From the IMG/VR virus record IMGVR_UViG_3300044997_001199, positions 151,331 through 215,330 of that record: a stretch of DNA of 64,000 nucleotides. One strand, written 5' to 3'. This DNA is from a virus. This document shows positions 34,302 to 42,995 of this stretch, one piece after another; positions within the stretch are counted from its first letter, which is position 1; each line of letters opens with the position of its first letter. The position numbers and the translations under genes are program-made. Below the pieces are notes generated by a model. The model ran no database searches, was not told the DNA's origin, and worked only from the letters and a program-made list of their open reading frames with translations.

Positions 34302-35186
34302 TTAGGCACGATCAATTTGGATTGTTTTAAGACACTGGTGTTGAGAAATCTGCCGGAATATCTCATCTTGTTCTGCAGATTGATCAAGTTTAGCTATAGT
34401 AATTCCACCTAGACTGAGACGTTTGGTGGGTTTTTCATATCCCAGCTTGGCGAAAAACTCCCTATGTTGAGCAAAATACTTCCAGATTCTTTGTTCAACC
34501 TCGGAATGCTGTTGAAAAGACTGGTCAGTGAATCTCACCGTAAAATCAAAACAATAATGACGCTGAGGAACAAAAGCATCTTCGCTTATCCATTGGTCGT
34601 CGTCGTGCCAGAGGTCGTATAAGTTTTTTCCAATTTCACAGTAATTTAATCTAAGATCTCCCCATTCTTCGTGTAAAGAAAAATGCTGATAATCCTCTGG
34701 CAGCAGTTCATCGCGATAGGGTTTGTGTTTCCAGGTGGCTACAAATCTTGGAATCCCCCCCAGCGTTTCATACCGATGTATCCAGATGTTAAGGTCTCCC
34801 AAGGCTACTTGTACCGGCACAGGGGCATTACGAAAAAATTCATTGTTGTCTTGCTGATCATACAATCCATGATACCGTTCAAAGATATGGTGCAGGTAAT
34901 TAAGGTCATCTCGGCTGAGAGTTTCACCTATGTCGCGGTCTATGATATCGGGCGAATAATCTCGGATTGTCGCCACGAGATGTTTTAAATGCTGGATTGT
35001 TTCTTTGTGACCATAACGACCGTGCGGAAAATTGTAAAATCTTAAGGAATCATCCCATGGTTGCCCGGCATCAATAAAATATTGGAGATGTTTGAGCCAA
35101 CGGTCGGCGATGCCAATGGGCAGAAGATCAAACCGTAAATCATAATTATCTATTCCGTTGGTAAGCGTGATAAGTACCTGAGTCAT
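34302..35186 (-). CDS. Conserved phage protein, unknown function
   Basis: 294 residues with many His, Tyr, Trp and Asp (FYNFPHGRYGHKETIQHLKH; NYCEIGKNLYDLWHDDDQW). No recognised motif. Its start codon and that of the plus-strand gene at 35185 overlap back to back, so the two cannot both have normal leaders; at least one start may lie inside. Confidence 0.65.
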   Translation of the reverse strand: MTQVLITLTNGIDNYDLRFDLLPIGIADRWLKHLQYFIDAGQPWDDSLRFYNFPHGRYGHKETIQHLKHLVATIRDYSPDIIDRDIGETLSRDDLNYLHHIFERYHGLYDQQDNNEFFRNAPVPVQVALGDLNIWIHRYETLGGIPRFVATWKHKPYRDELLPEDYQHFSLHEEWGDLRLNYCEIGKNLYDLWHDDDQWISEDAFVPQRHYCFDFTVRFTDQSFQQHSEVEQRIWKYFAQHREFFAKLGYEKPTKRLSLGGITIAKLDQSAEQDEIFRQISQHQCLKTIQIDRA

Positions 35187-35781
35187 GCATACCTCTTTTG
35201 TTCAACTAAATTTGTCAGGATCATGGTGTAATGAATGGCCCACTCTCCGGGTTCGGGGCAATGAAACTATTTATTTTGACGGTAGTGTGATAGACAATAT
35301 CAGTATCGAGTTTTCAATGCCGTTGAATGCTCTGAACACGTTGGAAATTGAACATTACGGAAAGTCCTTCGGCGAAAACGGACGTTGGGATACGCTGGTC
35401 GAGGATGGTCAAATCACGCAGGACCGCGCTGTAAAAATCAATCACATCTGCCTGGACGAGGTAGATCTCATCGATTACCTATTTAAAAACTTTCCCATGA
35501 AAGTTGGTCAAGAAACCATTAGTACCGATTACATGGGCCACAACGGCGTCATTTCGATTGCATTTGAGTCTCCGGTGTACAATTGGATTATTAAAACTTT
35601 CGTGGCCCCAAAAGAAAGAAACAAACCCACTTTTGATCTGGTAGTAGAAACCAGCTTTGGCAACCTGTTTGATTATTCGCAGGACCTATTAGAGATAGAA
35701 GAAATTGAAAACATTCTGATCCAAAATGCACATCTCATTGATAAACCTTCCGCGATTCGAAATACACCGGCCGCCTCTTAG
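35185..35781 (+). CDS. Protein paired with a radical SAM enzyme, unknown function
   Basis: Up to 198 residues, acidic, beta-rich (TLRVRGNETIYFDGSVIDNI; YMGHNGVISIAFESPVYNWI). The 3' end overlaps the radical SAM gene by 56 bases, so the two are probably co-expressed. It could be a partner or substrate of that enzyme; nothing in the sequence shows it. The start at 35185 overlaps the divergent gene. Confidence 0.6.
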   Translation: MHTSFVQLNLSGSWCNEWPTLRVRGNETIYFDGSVIDNISIEFSMPLNALNTLEIEHYGKSFGENGRWDTLVEDGQITQDRAVKINHICLDEVDLIDYLFKNFPMKVGQETISTDYMGHNGVISIAFESPVYNWIIKTFVAPKERNKPTFDLVVETSFGNLFDYSQDLLEIEEIENILIQNAHLIDKPSAIRNTPAAS

Positions 35782-37207
35782 TCTCGCAATACTCAGCGAG
35801 ATATGTAATCAAGAACAGGTCAAATACCGATGCCTAGATTTCAGTTTGGTTATATGGCAGGAATTGCCTCAAGATTTTGAAAAGATCGATACTTTTTGTA
35901 TTACCGGAGAAATTGACCCCGAGTGCCTCGACCGTTTGGTTAGGCTAATTGACGCTACTGTCAGCAATATTTTGGCACAAACCCCTGACACCATCTTTTC
36001 ATTGAGTCTTTTAAGCACGTGGAGTTGCCATATCTGTGAATTGTTCTGCAGCAGCGTAAAACGTCAAAGCCAGTGCGAAGTGCTGCTGGGCGGTCAAGGG
36101 TTGGCGTCGGAATCTTGGGTACAAAAACAAGTGTCTGAAAAAAAAGCGGACCATTTTCTCATCGGCGAAGGTGAGATTACTTTTCGTCGATTCCTACAGG
36201 GTGCAAGGTCTGGACCCGGTATCAACAACTTTGATTTCCAACAAGTGGATGACCTTGACCAACACTGTGTGATACCCGACTACCGGGGTCTACCGCTTGA
36301 ACAATACCCCTACTTGACTAGCCGTCCCGATTTGTTTATCACTGCCAGCCGCGGCTGTGTTCGTAATTGCGGCTACTGTGATATCGGGTACCTATGGAAA
36401 AAATATCGATATCGTAGCGCACAACACGTGGCCGAGGAGATGATAACTCAATACCAAAGGCATGGAATACGTGACTTTTTTTTCACCGACAGTCTAATCA
36501 ATGGTAGCATGAAGATGCTCAACGAACTTTGCGACAAGCTGATAGATTACCAAAGTAGAAATCCCATGGCTGATTTCAAATGGCGTGGGCAATATATTTT
36601 TCGCCCACGTGCCACAGTCACAGAGCAACACATAGAGAAGATGGCTGCAGCCGGGGTAACCTATCTAATTGTTGGGTTAGAAACTGGCAGTGACCGAGTG
36701 CGGTTTGACATGAATAAAAAACATACTACCGAGGATGCAGAATGGTTCCTCGAAATGTTTAAAAAATACGGTATACAATGTCGCTTGCTCATGCTTACCG
36801 GTTGGGTTACAGAGACATTGGAGGATCATACCGATACCATGATGTTGTTTCAACGGTGGCAAAAATACGTAGCCAGTGGTACTATCAGCGGTATCGAACT
36901 CGGTTCAACATTGACAATATTAGAACACAGTCCAATTGGCCAGCAGGTTTCCAACTTAGGACTAACTTTTATCAATGATAAATCTTATCTATGGTACAAT
37001 CCAGGAAATCCAGATCTCACAATCGGTGAACGGATGCGGCGGCGTATCGAGTTACACAAGGAGGCCATGCGCTATAATTGGCCTATTACCCGTAGTGCGT
37101 ATCGGTTAGGCACGATCAAGCGGAGTTTGCTCGAAGCAGTTGAGGCGTTGGAGCAAGGTCCGATCCAACACCGTAACAACTCAGTTTTTTCAATCAAATC
37201 AATTTGA
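35726..37207 (+). CDS. Radical SAM enzyme with B12-binding-like N-terminus
   Basis: 493 residues. The core has the 4Fe-4S site SRGCVRNCGYCDIG (CxxxCxxC) at about 213-221 and downstream segments DFFFTDSLINGS and LIVGLETGSDRVR usual for this group. The first 180 residues fit a Rossmann-type B12-binding-like domain (CEVLLGGQGL), but the DxHxxG cobalamin motif is not obvious. The substrate is unknown. With the gene before it, it forms a plus-strand cassette among minus-strand genes, which suggests later acquisition. Confidence 0.85.
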   Translation: MHISLINLPRFEIHRPPLSLAILSEICNQEQVKYRCLDFSLVIWQELPQDFEKIDTFCITGEIDPECLDRLVRLIDATVSNILAQTPDTIFSLSLLSTWSCHICELFCSSVKRQSQCEVLLGGQGLASESWVQKQVSEKKADHFLIGEGEITFRRFLQGARSGPGINNFDFQQVDDLDQHCVIPDYRGLPLEQYPYLTSRPDLFITASRGCVRNCGYCDIGYLWKKYRYRSAQHVAEEMITQYQRHGIRDFFFTDSLINGSMKMLNELCDKLIDYQSRNPMADFKWRGQYIFRPRATVTEQHIEKMAAAGVTYLIVGLETGSDRVRFDMNKKHTTEDAEWFLEMFKKYGIQCRLLMLTGWVTETLEDHTDTMMLFQRWQKYVASGTISGIELGSTLTILEHSPIGQQVSNLGLTFINDKSYLWYNPGNPDLTIGERMRRRIELHKEAMRYNWPITRSAYRLGTIKRSLLEAVEALEQGPIQHRNNSVFSIKSI

Positions 37208-37248
37208 ACCTCTGCAGGCAAATAGACTGGTTGCCCGCGTAACTAAAA

Positions 37249-38064
37249 TCAAGTGTGTTTCATGCAGGTAGTTTCCGCCATGCGCTGCCAGTTTTGCGGG
37301 AAACTTTTTCTAAGGTCAGCGATCTTGAGTGCCATGCGCAAGCTCAATTCGCGCACACGTTCCTGATTCACTGTCATAAAGTCTATGATTTCGTTCTGGG
37401 CTGCAGTGTCAAACTCGTAGTCCTTGAACAGTTCGCCGTCCTCTGCAATCTGGCGTATACGTAGCAGTTTGTCTCGTTGACTATCAAGAGTCAAATCAAG
37501 ATAATGGCAACGGCTTTGCAGAGCATCAAGGTGATCGCGCAGTTTTTGACTGCGTACACGATCAAACTTGAGATTGGTAATGAAGATTACCGACCCTTTG
37601 AATTCGAAGCGATCCGGGATACCTTCTCGGCGTAGGGTATGGCTTTCGCCCAACCAAGAAATAGTACGTTTTTTGCCCGAGTCCAGTGCACCCTTGAGAA
37701 GGTTCAAGGCCACATCGTCCAGGAGGATAGAATCACAGTCATCAAACACCACCATGGCGTTACGGTCCGAATACTTGTAGAGAGCTTGATAGAGACCAAT
37801 GGGAGTAGCAGACCCCTTGATCACTTCGCAGCGCAGACGTTTGCCCGAAAGCTGATCAAACAAGCAGGCCTTTTCCACTTCGACCTCGACACCAAAACTT
37901 TTACCCACGCCCGGAGGCCCGGACACGATGATAGCACGAATATTGCCCGAGATCGCAGCTTTGGTCATGGAATGCAGGATTTCAAACCTCTCACGTATAC
38001 GAGCCATGGCGTGTTCGTCGGTTTCAGGAACAACGAAAGCAACAGTATTGGGTTTCTTTTTCAC
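37249..38064 (-). CDS. AAA+ ATPase, single domain
   Basis: 271 residues from a GTG at 38064. Walker A GPPGVGKS at about 49-56, Walker B MVVFDDCD at about 103-110, sensor 1 VIFITNL, and arginine-rich segments after it. From memory, AAA+ proteins of this type occur in many marine T4-like phages. Possible role in replication or particle assembly; not resolved from sequence. Confidence 0.8.
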   Translation of the reverse strand: MKKKPNTVAFVVPETDEHAMARIRERFEILHSMTKAAISGNIRAIIVSGPPGVGKSFGVEVEVEKACLFDQLSGKRLRCEVIKGSATPIGLYQALYKYSDRNAMVVFDDCDSILLDDVALNLLKGALDSGKKRTISWLGESHTLRREGIPDRFEFKGSVIFITNLKFDRVRSQKLRDHLDALQSRCHYLDLTLDSQRDKLLRIRQIAEDGELFKDYEFDTAAQNEIIDFMTVNQERVRELSLRMALKIADLRKSFPQNWQRMAETTCMKHT

Positions 38065-38119
38065 GTCAAGATTCTGTGTTAGGTAACAGTGTGTATTTTA
38101 GCGAAGCTGAGATTGTTGG

Positions 38120-38362
38120 TCAACCCAACAATCTAATCAAGGTGCCAGTCACGTATATACCCATCAATCCTAGATTGATCGTGACCAAGCTCCATTCTCG
38201 GATGCGAATACTCCAGACCACATAGATTGCACAGCCAACATTCAATAGATAGATGTTGAGCGGGTCTGCACCCAGAGACGTGGCCGTGGCACCGGCCAAT
38301 GTAATCACACAGGCTGTCCACCTTAACCACCAGTCTAAACTGGTCAAATCAGTTATATTCAA
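38120..38362 (-). CDS. Small membrane protein, three helices
   Basis: 80 residues from a TTG at 38362; no clear ribosome site, so the start is uncertain. Three hydrophobic segments (ACVITLAGATATSLGA; IYLLNVGCAIYVVWSI; LVTINLGLMGIYVTGTLI) are separated by short polar turns. Similar small proteins in phages are sometimes linked to nucleotide or vitamin transport, but no motif supports a function here. Confidence 0.6.
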   Translation of the reverse strand: MNITDLTSLDWWLRWTACVITLAGATATSLGADPLNIYLLNVGCAIYVVWSIRIREWSLVTINLGLMGIYVTGTLIRLLG

Positions 38363-38396
38363 AGTAGTTAAAGTTTACAGTATTAACTGTTGACGG

Positions 38397-39026
38397 TCAA
38401 TTGATCACTGGAGCGGTGATGACCAAATCGCAATTAAAAGTTTCACCGTCGTACAGTTTATAGGCATGATCTCCCAATAGTCCCCGCTGGGCGCGCATTG
38501 CTGCATCCAGTTGTTGCGGCACTCCGTTAATGGTCACGTTTTGTCTTCCGTCGTCATTGGCTGAATTACTAGGACCATTGGCATCATCCCACGAATCCTC
38601 CTTGGGGCTACTGGCAACAATCAAGCATTCTCTACGGCGCTGACCATACTTGGCCCGCCATTGTTCACGTGTCAACGATTCTGCATCTGCTAGAATTTCT
38701 GAATCAGACTCTGGACGACCATTTGGCCACTGAGCATCTGGGGACACCTTGACGAAGGAAATAGTAGGTACTGCGTAGTTACATCGTGTCTGAGTATATA
38801 TAATGTCGCCGCCAGACACGTGTAGAGACAAGGGCACAGTGCCGTGCGTAGTTAACGGAAAGTCAAATTGAGCTAAAAGCCAATCAGTGCCTAAGTTTTC
38901 CACGGTTCTTTCCGAAAACTCAGGCTTACTGAGAACTGTGCCGCTGAAAACCTGGATACCATCCAGGTTGATTGTAACGACTACATTGCTGCCTTGGGCT
39001 TCACCAAAAATTTTCATCGAACGCAT
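38397..39026 (-). CDS. Late phage protein, probably structural
   Basis: 209 residues from the ATG at 39026, chosen because AAGGAG lies 7 bases before it; the open frame to 39221 is not coding upstream. Beta-rich start (MKIFGEAQGSNVVVTINLDG), an acidic Ser/Asn segment, and a C-terminus ending LVITAPVIN. GATAAATA lies about 24 bases upstream, so expression is probably late. No family assigned. Confidence 0.7.
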   Translation of the reverse strand: MRSMKIFGEAQGSNVVVTINLDGIQVFSGTVLSKPEFSERTVENLGTDWLLAQFDFPLTTHGTVPLSLHVSGGDIIYTQTRCNYAVPTISFVKVSPDAQWPNGRPESDSEILADAESLTREQWRAKYGQRRRECLIVASSPKEDSWDDANGPSNSANDDGRQNVTINGVPQQLDAAMRAQRGLLGDHAYKLYDGETFNCDLVITAPVIN

Positions 39027-39049
39027 GCTCATGCTCCTTGTAATACAAG

Positions 39050-39057
39050 TATTTATC
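39050..39057 (-). promoter_or_regulatory. Late promoter GATAAATA
   Basis: The minus strand reads CAGTGATAAATACTTG, 23 bases before the ATG at 39026 and overlapping the stop region of the upstream gene. A ribosome site lies between promoter and start. Confidence 0.6.
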
Positions 39058-39835
39058 ACTGCCAATGAGTTTTTACTGTTACGTCTGCAATAGCGTGTGG
39101 TTTGGGATGACCGTGAAATACCATGACACTGGTTCCTGTGGGGATATGAGTTCCCGACCCGGGAGTCAGATGCTGTCGTTTGGCAAAATTCCACCCGCCG
39201 TCGTGACATTCCCACCGCCAACTACGCACTCGATCGCTGTCGTAATAGTGTACATCACCAAGTGCAATATTCGCTGTCAAAAAATCTTGATCTCCGGGAT
39301 ACCGAGCGATTGTTTGTTGTACCGGAATCTGACAGAACTGATTCCAAAGATAGTCAAACCGCTGAACATTCCACCACATCATGCTGGAATTGATTCCCAC
39401 ATGTGTTTTTCGCTGTAGATATCGAAAATCTCGCAGAGTGCAGAATCGATCAGTGGATTCGGATACTGCCCAGCTAAGATCAGCAACTATAACCACATCC
39501 AGGTCAAAATACAAAAGGTCCCCGGCATGATGTCGAGGATCAAACATCTGCATCTTGTACCACCAGGCACGTTTTGGTCCACTGATTTCTGCCCAAGGGT
39601 CTAAACAATGCTTGATCATGTGAGGCGGCACTGATCGATCGTGCTCGGTCCAGACATGAAAACGTATCGGTCGCGGCATGTGTCGCGTAATCATGTTGTA
39701 CAGACGTTCCACATAGATCCAGTCATAGGTGGTTCCATGTATCACACAGCCACAATCCACCACATCAGGTACGGCCCCACTATGTTTTTGCTGTCGATAC
39801 TGAGCCTTGGCTGCCCTAATGGTCTGCTTGTGCAT
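39056..39835 (-). CDS. Glycosyltransferase, GT-A fold (GT8-like)
   Basis: 259 residues. The metal-binding DxD motif is in LLYFDLDVVIVADL at about 109-111. Later HVGINSSMMWWNV and YPGDQDFLTA match the acceptor and second acidic regions of GT8-type and related enzymes. It overlaps the GT17-like gene by 20 bases. It probably transfers a sugar to a surface or virion glycan. Confidence 0.8.
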   Translation of the reverse strand: MHKQTIRAAKAQYRQQKHSGAVPDVVDCGCVIHGTTYDWIYVERLYNMITRHMPRPIRFHVWTEHDRSVPPHMIKHCLDPWAEISGPKRAWWYKMQMFDPRHHAGDLLYFDLDVVIVADLSWAVSESTDRFCTLRDFRYLQRKTHVGINSSMMWWNVQRFDYLWNQFCQIPVQQTIARYPGDQDFLTANIALGDVHYYDSDRVRSWRWECHDGGWNFAKRQHLTPGSGTHIPTGTSVMVFHGHPKPHAIADVTVKTHWQ

Positions 39836-40625
39836 GGATCGTCCAATACGGATATTGCCTGAGTATCTGCATGACTGAGTCGGGATATCCTGGATCGGTT
39901 ACATGGTATGTGCGACACTTGTAATTGATCGCGGCTGTTGTGTCCCCACGCTTGAAATCCGCTAGCATGGTGTCGGCGTCTCGAAACTGTGTTTCAATAC
40001 AACTGCGTACCTTGTTTAAAATGCGTTGGTCGTCGCCCATCCATCCCCAATGCCATCCTGCACGATGAGGGAATGCCACACAATGATCACGATTTTTGCG
40101 TTTGCGTGCCCGTCCTACCCCAGCATCAAACCCTTTGTACAGAGCAGCAGGATCTCGGAAATGACGTTTTTTGGCCACTACTGTGCCTTTCCACCCACGA
40201 TCCACTCGCTGATCAAATCTGTAGAGATAGAAGTCCAACACACAGCTCACCGGTTGGTCGTGTTGATCAAGGTATGCCAGGATTTGGGGCACCCTGTCGG
40301 GGTTGAGTATTTCATCGAGATCACTGTGCATGATCACGTCGTCGTCTGCACTGTCATGATAGGCATCACGAATTGCTGCACGCTGACCGTTTTCTATGTC
40401 CCAATTGGTCCAAGATTCGGGTATGTCTAACTTCACTATGTGCATGCGATCAATGTATCGATCATATCTTGTTAGGTTGTCCGATAGGTGATAAGGCTTG
40501 GGGTGACCGCTCAACGTGCGGTTGCCTTCGCATATGATCCAGCGATCTGCCCAGGATTCCGTGAGCGCCAGACGTATGTCCAGCATGTCAAACTCGTCGT
40601 TGAAAAGTGTGGTGTCTATGATCAT
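39816..40625 (-). CDS. Glycosyltransferase family 17-like
   Basis: 269 residues. Start IIDTTLFNDEFDMLDIRLAL, then WIICEGNRTLSGHPKP and VIMHSDLDEIL: these are the hallmark blocks of GT17 (beta-1,4-N-acetylglucosaminyltransferase family). It shares the glycan region with several other transferases. Donor and acceptor cannot be read from the sequence. Confidence 0.85.
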   Translation of the reverse strand: MIIDTTLFNDEFDMLDIRLALTESWADRWIICEGNRTLSGHPKPYHLSDNLTRYDRYIDRMHIVKLDIPESWTNWDIENGQRAAIRDAYHDSADDDVIMHSDLDEILNPDRVPQILAYLDQHDQPVSCVLDFYLYRFDQRVDRGWKGTVVAKKRHFRDPAALYKGFDAGVGRARKRKNRDHCVAFPHRAGWHWGWMGDDQRILNKVRSCIETQFRDADTMLADFKRGDTTAAINYKCRTYHVTDPGYPDSVMQILRQYPYWTIHAQADH

Positions 40626-40659
40626 GGATTTCTAAATAATTTGTCTGAACACCAGTGAC

Positions 40660-41292
40660 TCAAAACTGGTAGATGATCTGATAGGCATCATAGATGGGCA
40701 CAATGTTTTTTTGTTCAAGATATTCCACGATCATGCGACCCTTGCCAATTCTTCGTTGGTTGGAGGCAAATCTGCTGTTGTCGTCAATGGCCACCACGGT
40801 ACCGGTTGACAGATAGGGTTCGATGATCTGGAATTCTTTGAAATGGTGCTGGGCACTGGGTTGGTCGTTTTTCCATTTCACATCCCAGCTGTCGAGATAA
40901 AACAGATCTACCTGGCCCAGGTCCGTGAGACTGCTCAACCAGCTCACACTGTCACTGCAGGTTACAGACACATGACCATGGTTCAACGCTGCCTCGGCTG
41001 TGCTCACAGCCACCGGATCAATGTCTACCGATCGCACGCGACCGCCGTGGGCCAGGGTAAACTCCGCAAACAATCGAGAACTTTGCCCGTCTTTCCAGTT
41101 ACCGGGATTGCGCAGGGTTCCTGTTTCGATGATATCAAACGGCCCACTGCGTTTGGCCAACAACAACTCAAATATCAACCCAAACCCCCGAGCCCGGTGG
41201 CAGTGCCCTTCTATTAGCCCTCGCTTGATACCACTGGTCCGTATGTCTAGCAACGATGCATATTGGATTTCAAACTGCTGTTGCCAGGACAT
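40660..41292 (-). CDS. Class I SAM-dependent methyltransferase
   Basis: 210 residues from ATG 41292 (MSWQQQFEIQYASLL), which overlaps the stop of the preceding frame as TGATG. Motif I IIETGTLRN, an acidic motif II VRSVDIDPVAV, and VDLFYLDSWDVKW at the motif IV position. The group resembles methyltransferases acting on sugars in surface-polysaccharide clusters; the substrate is inferred. Confidence 0.75.
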   Translation of the reverse strand: MSWQQQFEIQYASLLDIRTSGIKRGLIEGHCHRARGFGLIFELLLAKRSGPFDIIETGTLRNPGNWKDGQSSRLFAEFTLAHGGRVRSVDIDPVAVSTAEAALNHGHVSVTCSDSVSWLSSLTDLGQVDLFYLDSWDVKWKNDQPSAQHHFKEFQIIEPYLSTGTVVAIDDNSRFASNQRRIGKGRMIVEYLEQKNIVPIYDAYQIIYQF

Positions 41293-41501
41293 CACAGACA
41301 CTCGGGTTTGACCACAATCCAGCACGGTCCCAGTTTGTTGGCACGGATCAATTCAACCGCACAATATGCGGCTGATTTGCCAGTCCACGATCCCAGTTCG
41401 ACCCAGGTACCGCCGACGGGAAAGTTTTCTATGACCAGATCGAACATCACGGTGTTGCGATGAGACATGAATCCTGTTATATTGTGAAAAAAGTGTTCCA
41501 T
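41292..41501 (-). pseudogene. N-terminal fragment of another methyltransferase
   Basis: 69 residues: MEHFFHNITGFMSHRNTVMF, then GGTWVELGSWTGKSAAY, which is a SAM-binding motif I, followed by AVELIRANKLGP and an early stop. Enzymes of this group continue for another 100 or more residues with the substrate site. The rest is missing and the intact methyltransferase starts right at its stop, so this is likely a recombination remnant. Confidence 0.6.
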
Positions 41502-41508
41502 GACTTTA

Positions 41509-41536
41509 TATTTACCATTATCTGCTCCGATAAATA
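41509..41536. promoter_or_regulatory. Divergent late promoter pair in a 40-base gap
   Basis: GTAAATA on the minus strand (41509-41515) ends 7 bases before the ATG at 41501. GATAAATA on the plus strand (41529-41536) ends 5 bases before the ATG at 41542. Both start codons lie where T4-type transcription would begin. Confidence 0.6.
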
Positions 41537-41541
41537 TTTGT

Positions 41542-42312
41542 ATGAACAAGACCATAGTTTTAATCACTGGTGGATTTGATCCTGTGCACTCAGGGCACAT
41601 CGCTTATATCAATGCAGCACGAAAACTAGGCGATGTGCTGGTAGTGGGTGTGAACTCAGACGCTTGGCTGTCTCGCAAAAAAGGCCGAGCATTCATGCCT
41701 GAATTCGAACGTTGTACTGTGGTCCGATCCATAGTAGGCGTGGACTTTGTGATTACCTTTGATGATTCCGATGGATCGGCACGCGATGCTATACGCAAGG
41801 TGCGAGACAGTTATCCAGGAGATCGCATTGTTTTCGCCAATGGCGGTGATCGAACTGCTGTGAACATACCCGAGATGGACCTGCAGGACCCTGGACTGGA
41901 ATTCCAATTTGGCGTGGGCGGAGCTCACAAAGCCAACTCATCATCCTGGATACTGGAAGAATGGAAAGCACCCAAAACTCAACGGACCTGGGGATACTAC
42001 CGTGTGCTGTACGAATATGAGGCCGAGGTCAAGCTCAAAGAATTGATAGTGGACCCCGGCCAGCGGCTCAGCATGCAACGCCATCGAGATCGCTCCGAAC
42101 ATTGGTTCGTGGCCCAGGGTACTGCCACGGTGTATACTATCAATCGGTCAACCGATGCTGAAATACTGGGGATCTACCAGGCCCACCAACACGTACACAT
42201 TTCTCGTGCCCAGTGGCACCAATTGGTCAATGAAACTGATCAACCGTTGAAACTTATTGAAATCCAGTACGGTACCAATTGTGTGGAAGAAGACATAGAG
42301 AGACGTACTTGA
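41542..42312 (+). CDS. Cytidylyltransferase-type domain fused to a cupin
   Basis: 256 residues from ATG 41542; the upstream extension runs through the promoter. Residues 1-140: nucleotidyltransferase fold with ITGGFDPVHSGHIAYI (the HxGH motif) as in the RfaE/HldE C-domain and TagD. Residues 160-256: cupin resembling the C-terminal domain of type II mannose-6-phosphate isomerase/ManC (PGQRLSMQRHRDRSEHWFVA, then WHQLVN). It may activate a sugar phosphate for the transferases that follow. The fusion is unusual to me. Confidence 0.8.
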   Translation: MNKTIVLITGGFDPVHSGHIAYINAARKLGDVLVVGVNSDAWLSRKKGRAFMPEFERCTVVRSIVGVDFVITFDDSDGSARDAIRKVRDSYPGDRIVFANGGDRTAVNIPEMDLQDPGLEFQFGVGGAHKANSSSWILEEWKAPKTQRTWGYYRVLYEYEAEVKLKELIVDPGQRLSMQRHRDRSEHWFVAQGTATVYTINRSTDAEILGIYQAHQHVHISRAQWHQLVNETDQPLKLIEIQYGTNCVEEDIERRT

Positions 42313-42995
42313 TTCCCCTACCCATATTCATTGGCTACGATCCCAGAGAAGCCATTGCCTACCATGTGTGCGCCAACTCCATCATACGCTATGCCTCGCA
42401 GCCAGTGGCCTTGATCCCAGTGGCTCTGAACCTGTTCCAAGACTACGACGAAACCCACACCGACGGGTCCAACCATTTTATCTATACACGGTTCTTGGTT
42501 CCGCATCTCATGCGCTACATCGGCTGGGCCATATTTATCGACGGCGACATGATCCTGCGCGACGACATAGTAAAACTGTGGAATCTCCGGGATGTTTCCA
42601 AGGATGTGGTAGTAGTCAAGCATGATTACAAAACACGCATGACTGAAAAATATCTCGGTAGTCGCAACGAAGATTACCCTCGTAAAAATTGGTCCAGCGT
42701 GATCTTATGGAATTGCAACAGTTTTCCCAATCGAAAACTCACACCTGAATATGTACAACAGTCCACCGGTTCTCATCTGCATCGATTTGCCTGGCTGGAT
42801 GATACCCGAATCGGTGAATTGCCCCCAGAGTGGAACTGGCTGTCCGACGAATATGGCGCCAATCCCGATGCCAAATTGCTGCACTATACCCTGGGCACTC
42901 CCAGTTTCCACGAGTTTGCAACTACTCCGCAGGGCGACGAGTGGCATCGCGAGCGTATCTTGACCGAATACTGTCAACAGCATCAATTGCCGTGA
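42309..42995 (+). CDS. Glycosyltransferase, GT8-like
   Basis: 228 residues from a TTG at 42309 that overlaps the preceding stop (TTGA). FIGYDPREAIAYHVCANSII at the start and AIFIDGDMILRDDI (DxD) identify a GT-A enzyme; LHYTLGTPSFHE fits the C-terminal His of GT8-type proteins. Tight coupling to both neighbours suggests one operon with the nucleotidyltransferase-cupin gene. Confidence 0.8.
   Translation: MIPLPIFIGYDPREAIAYHVCANSIIRYASQPVALIPVALNLFQDYDETHTDGSNHFIYTRFLVPHLMRYIGWAIFIDGDMILRDDIVKLWNLRDVSKDVVVVKHDYKTRMTEKYLGSRNEDYPRKNWSSVILWNCNSFPNRKLTPEYVQQSTGSHLHRFAWLDDTRIGELPPEWNWLSDEYGANPDAKLLHYTLGTPSFHEFATTPQGDEWHRERILTEYCQQHQLP

Noticed and set aside
35726-37207. PqqE for the phage PqqA
   Set aside because: The radical SAM protein has its cluster site in the middle after a B12-like domain and no SPASM cysteines, unlike PqqE.
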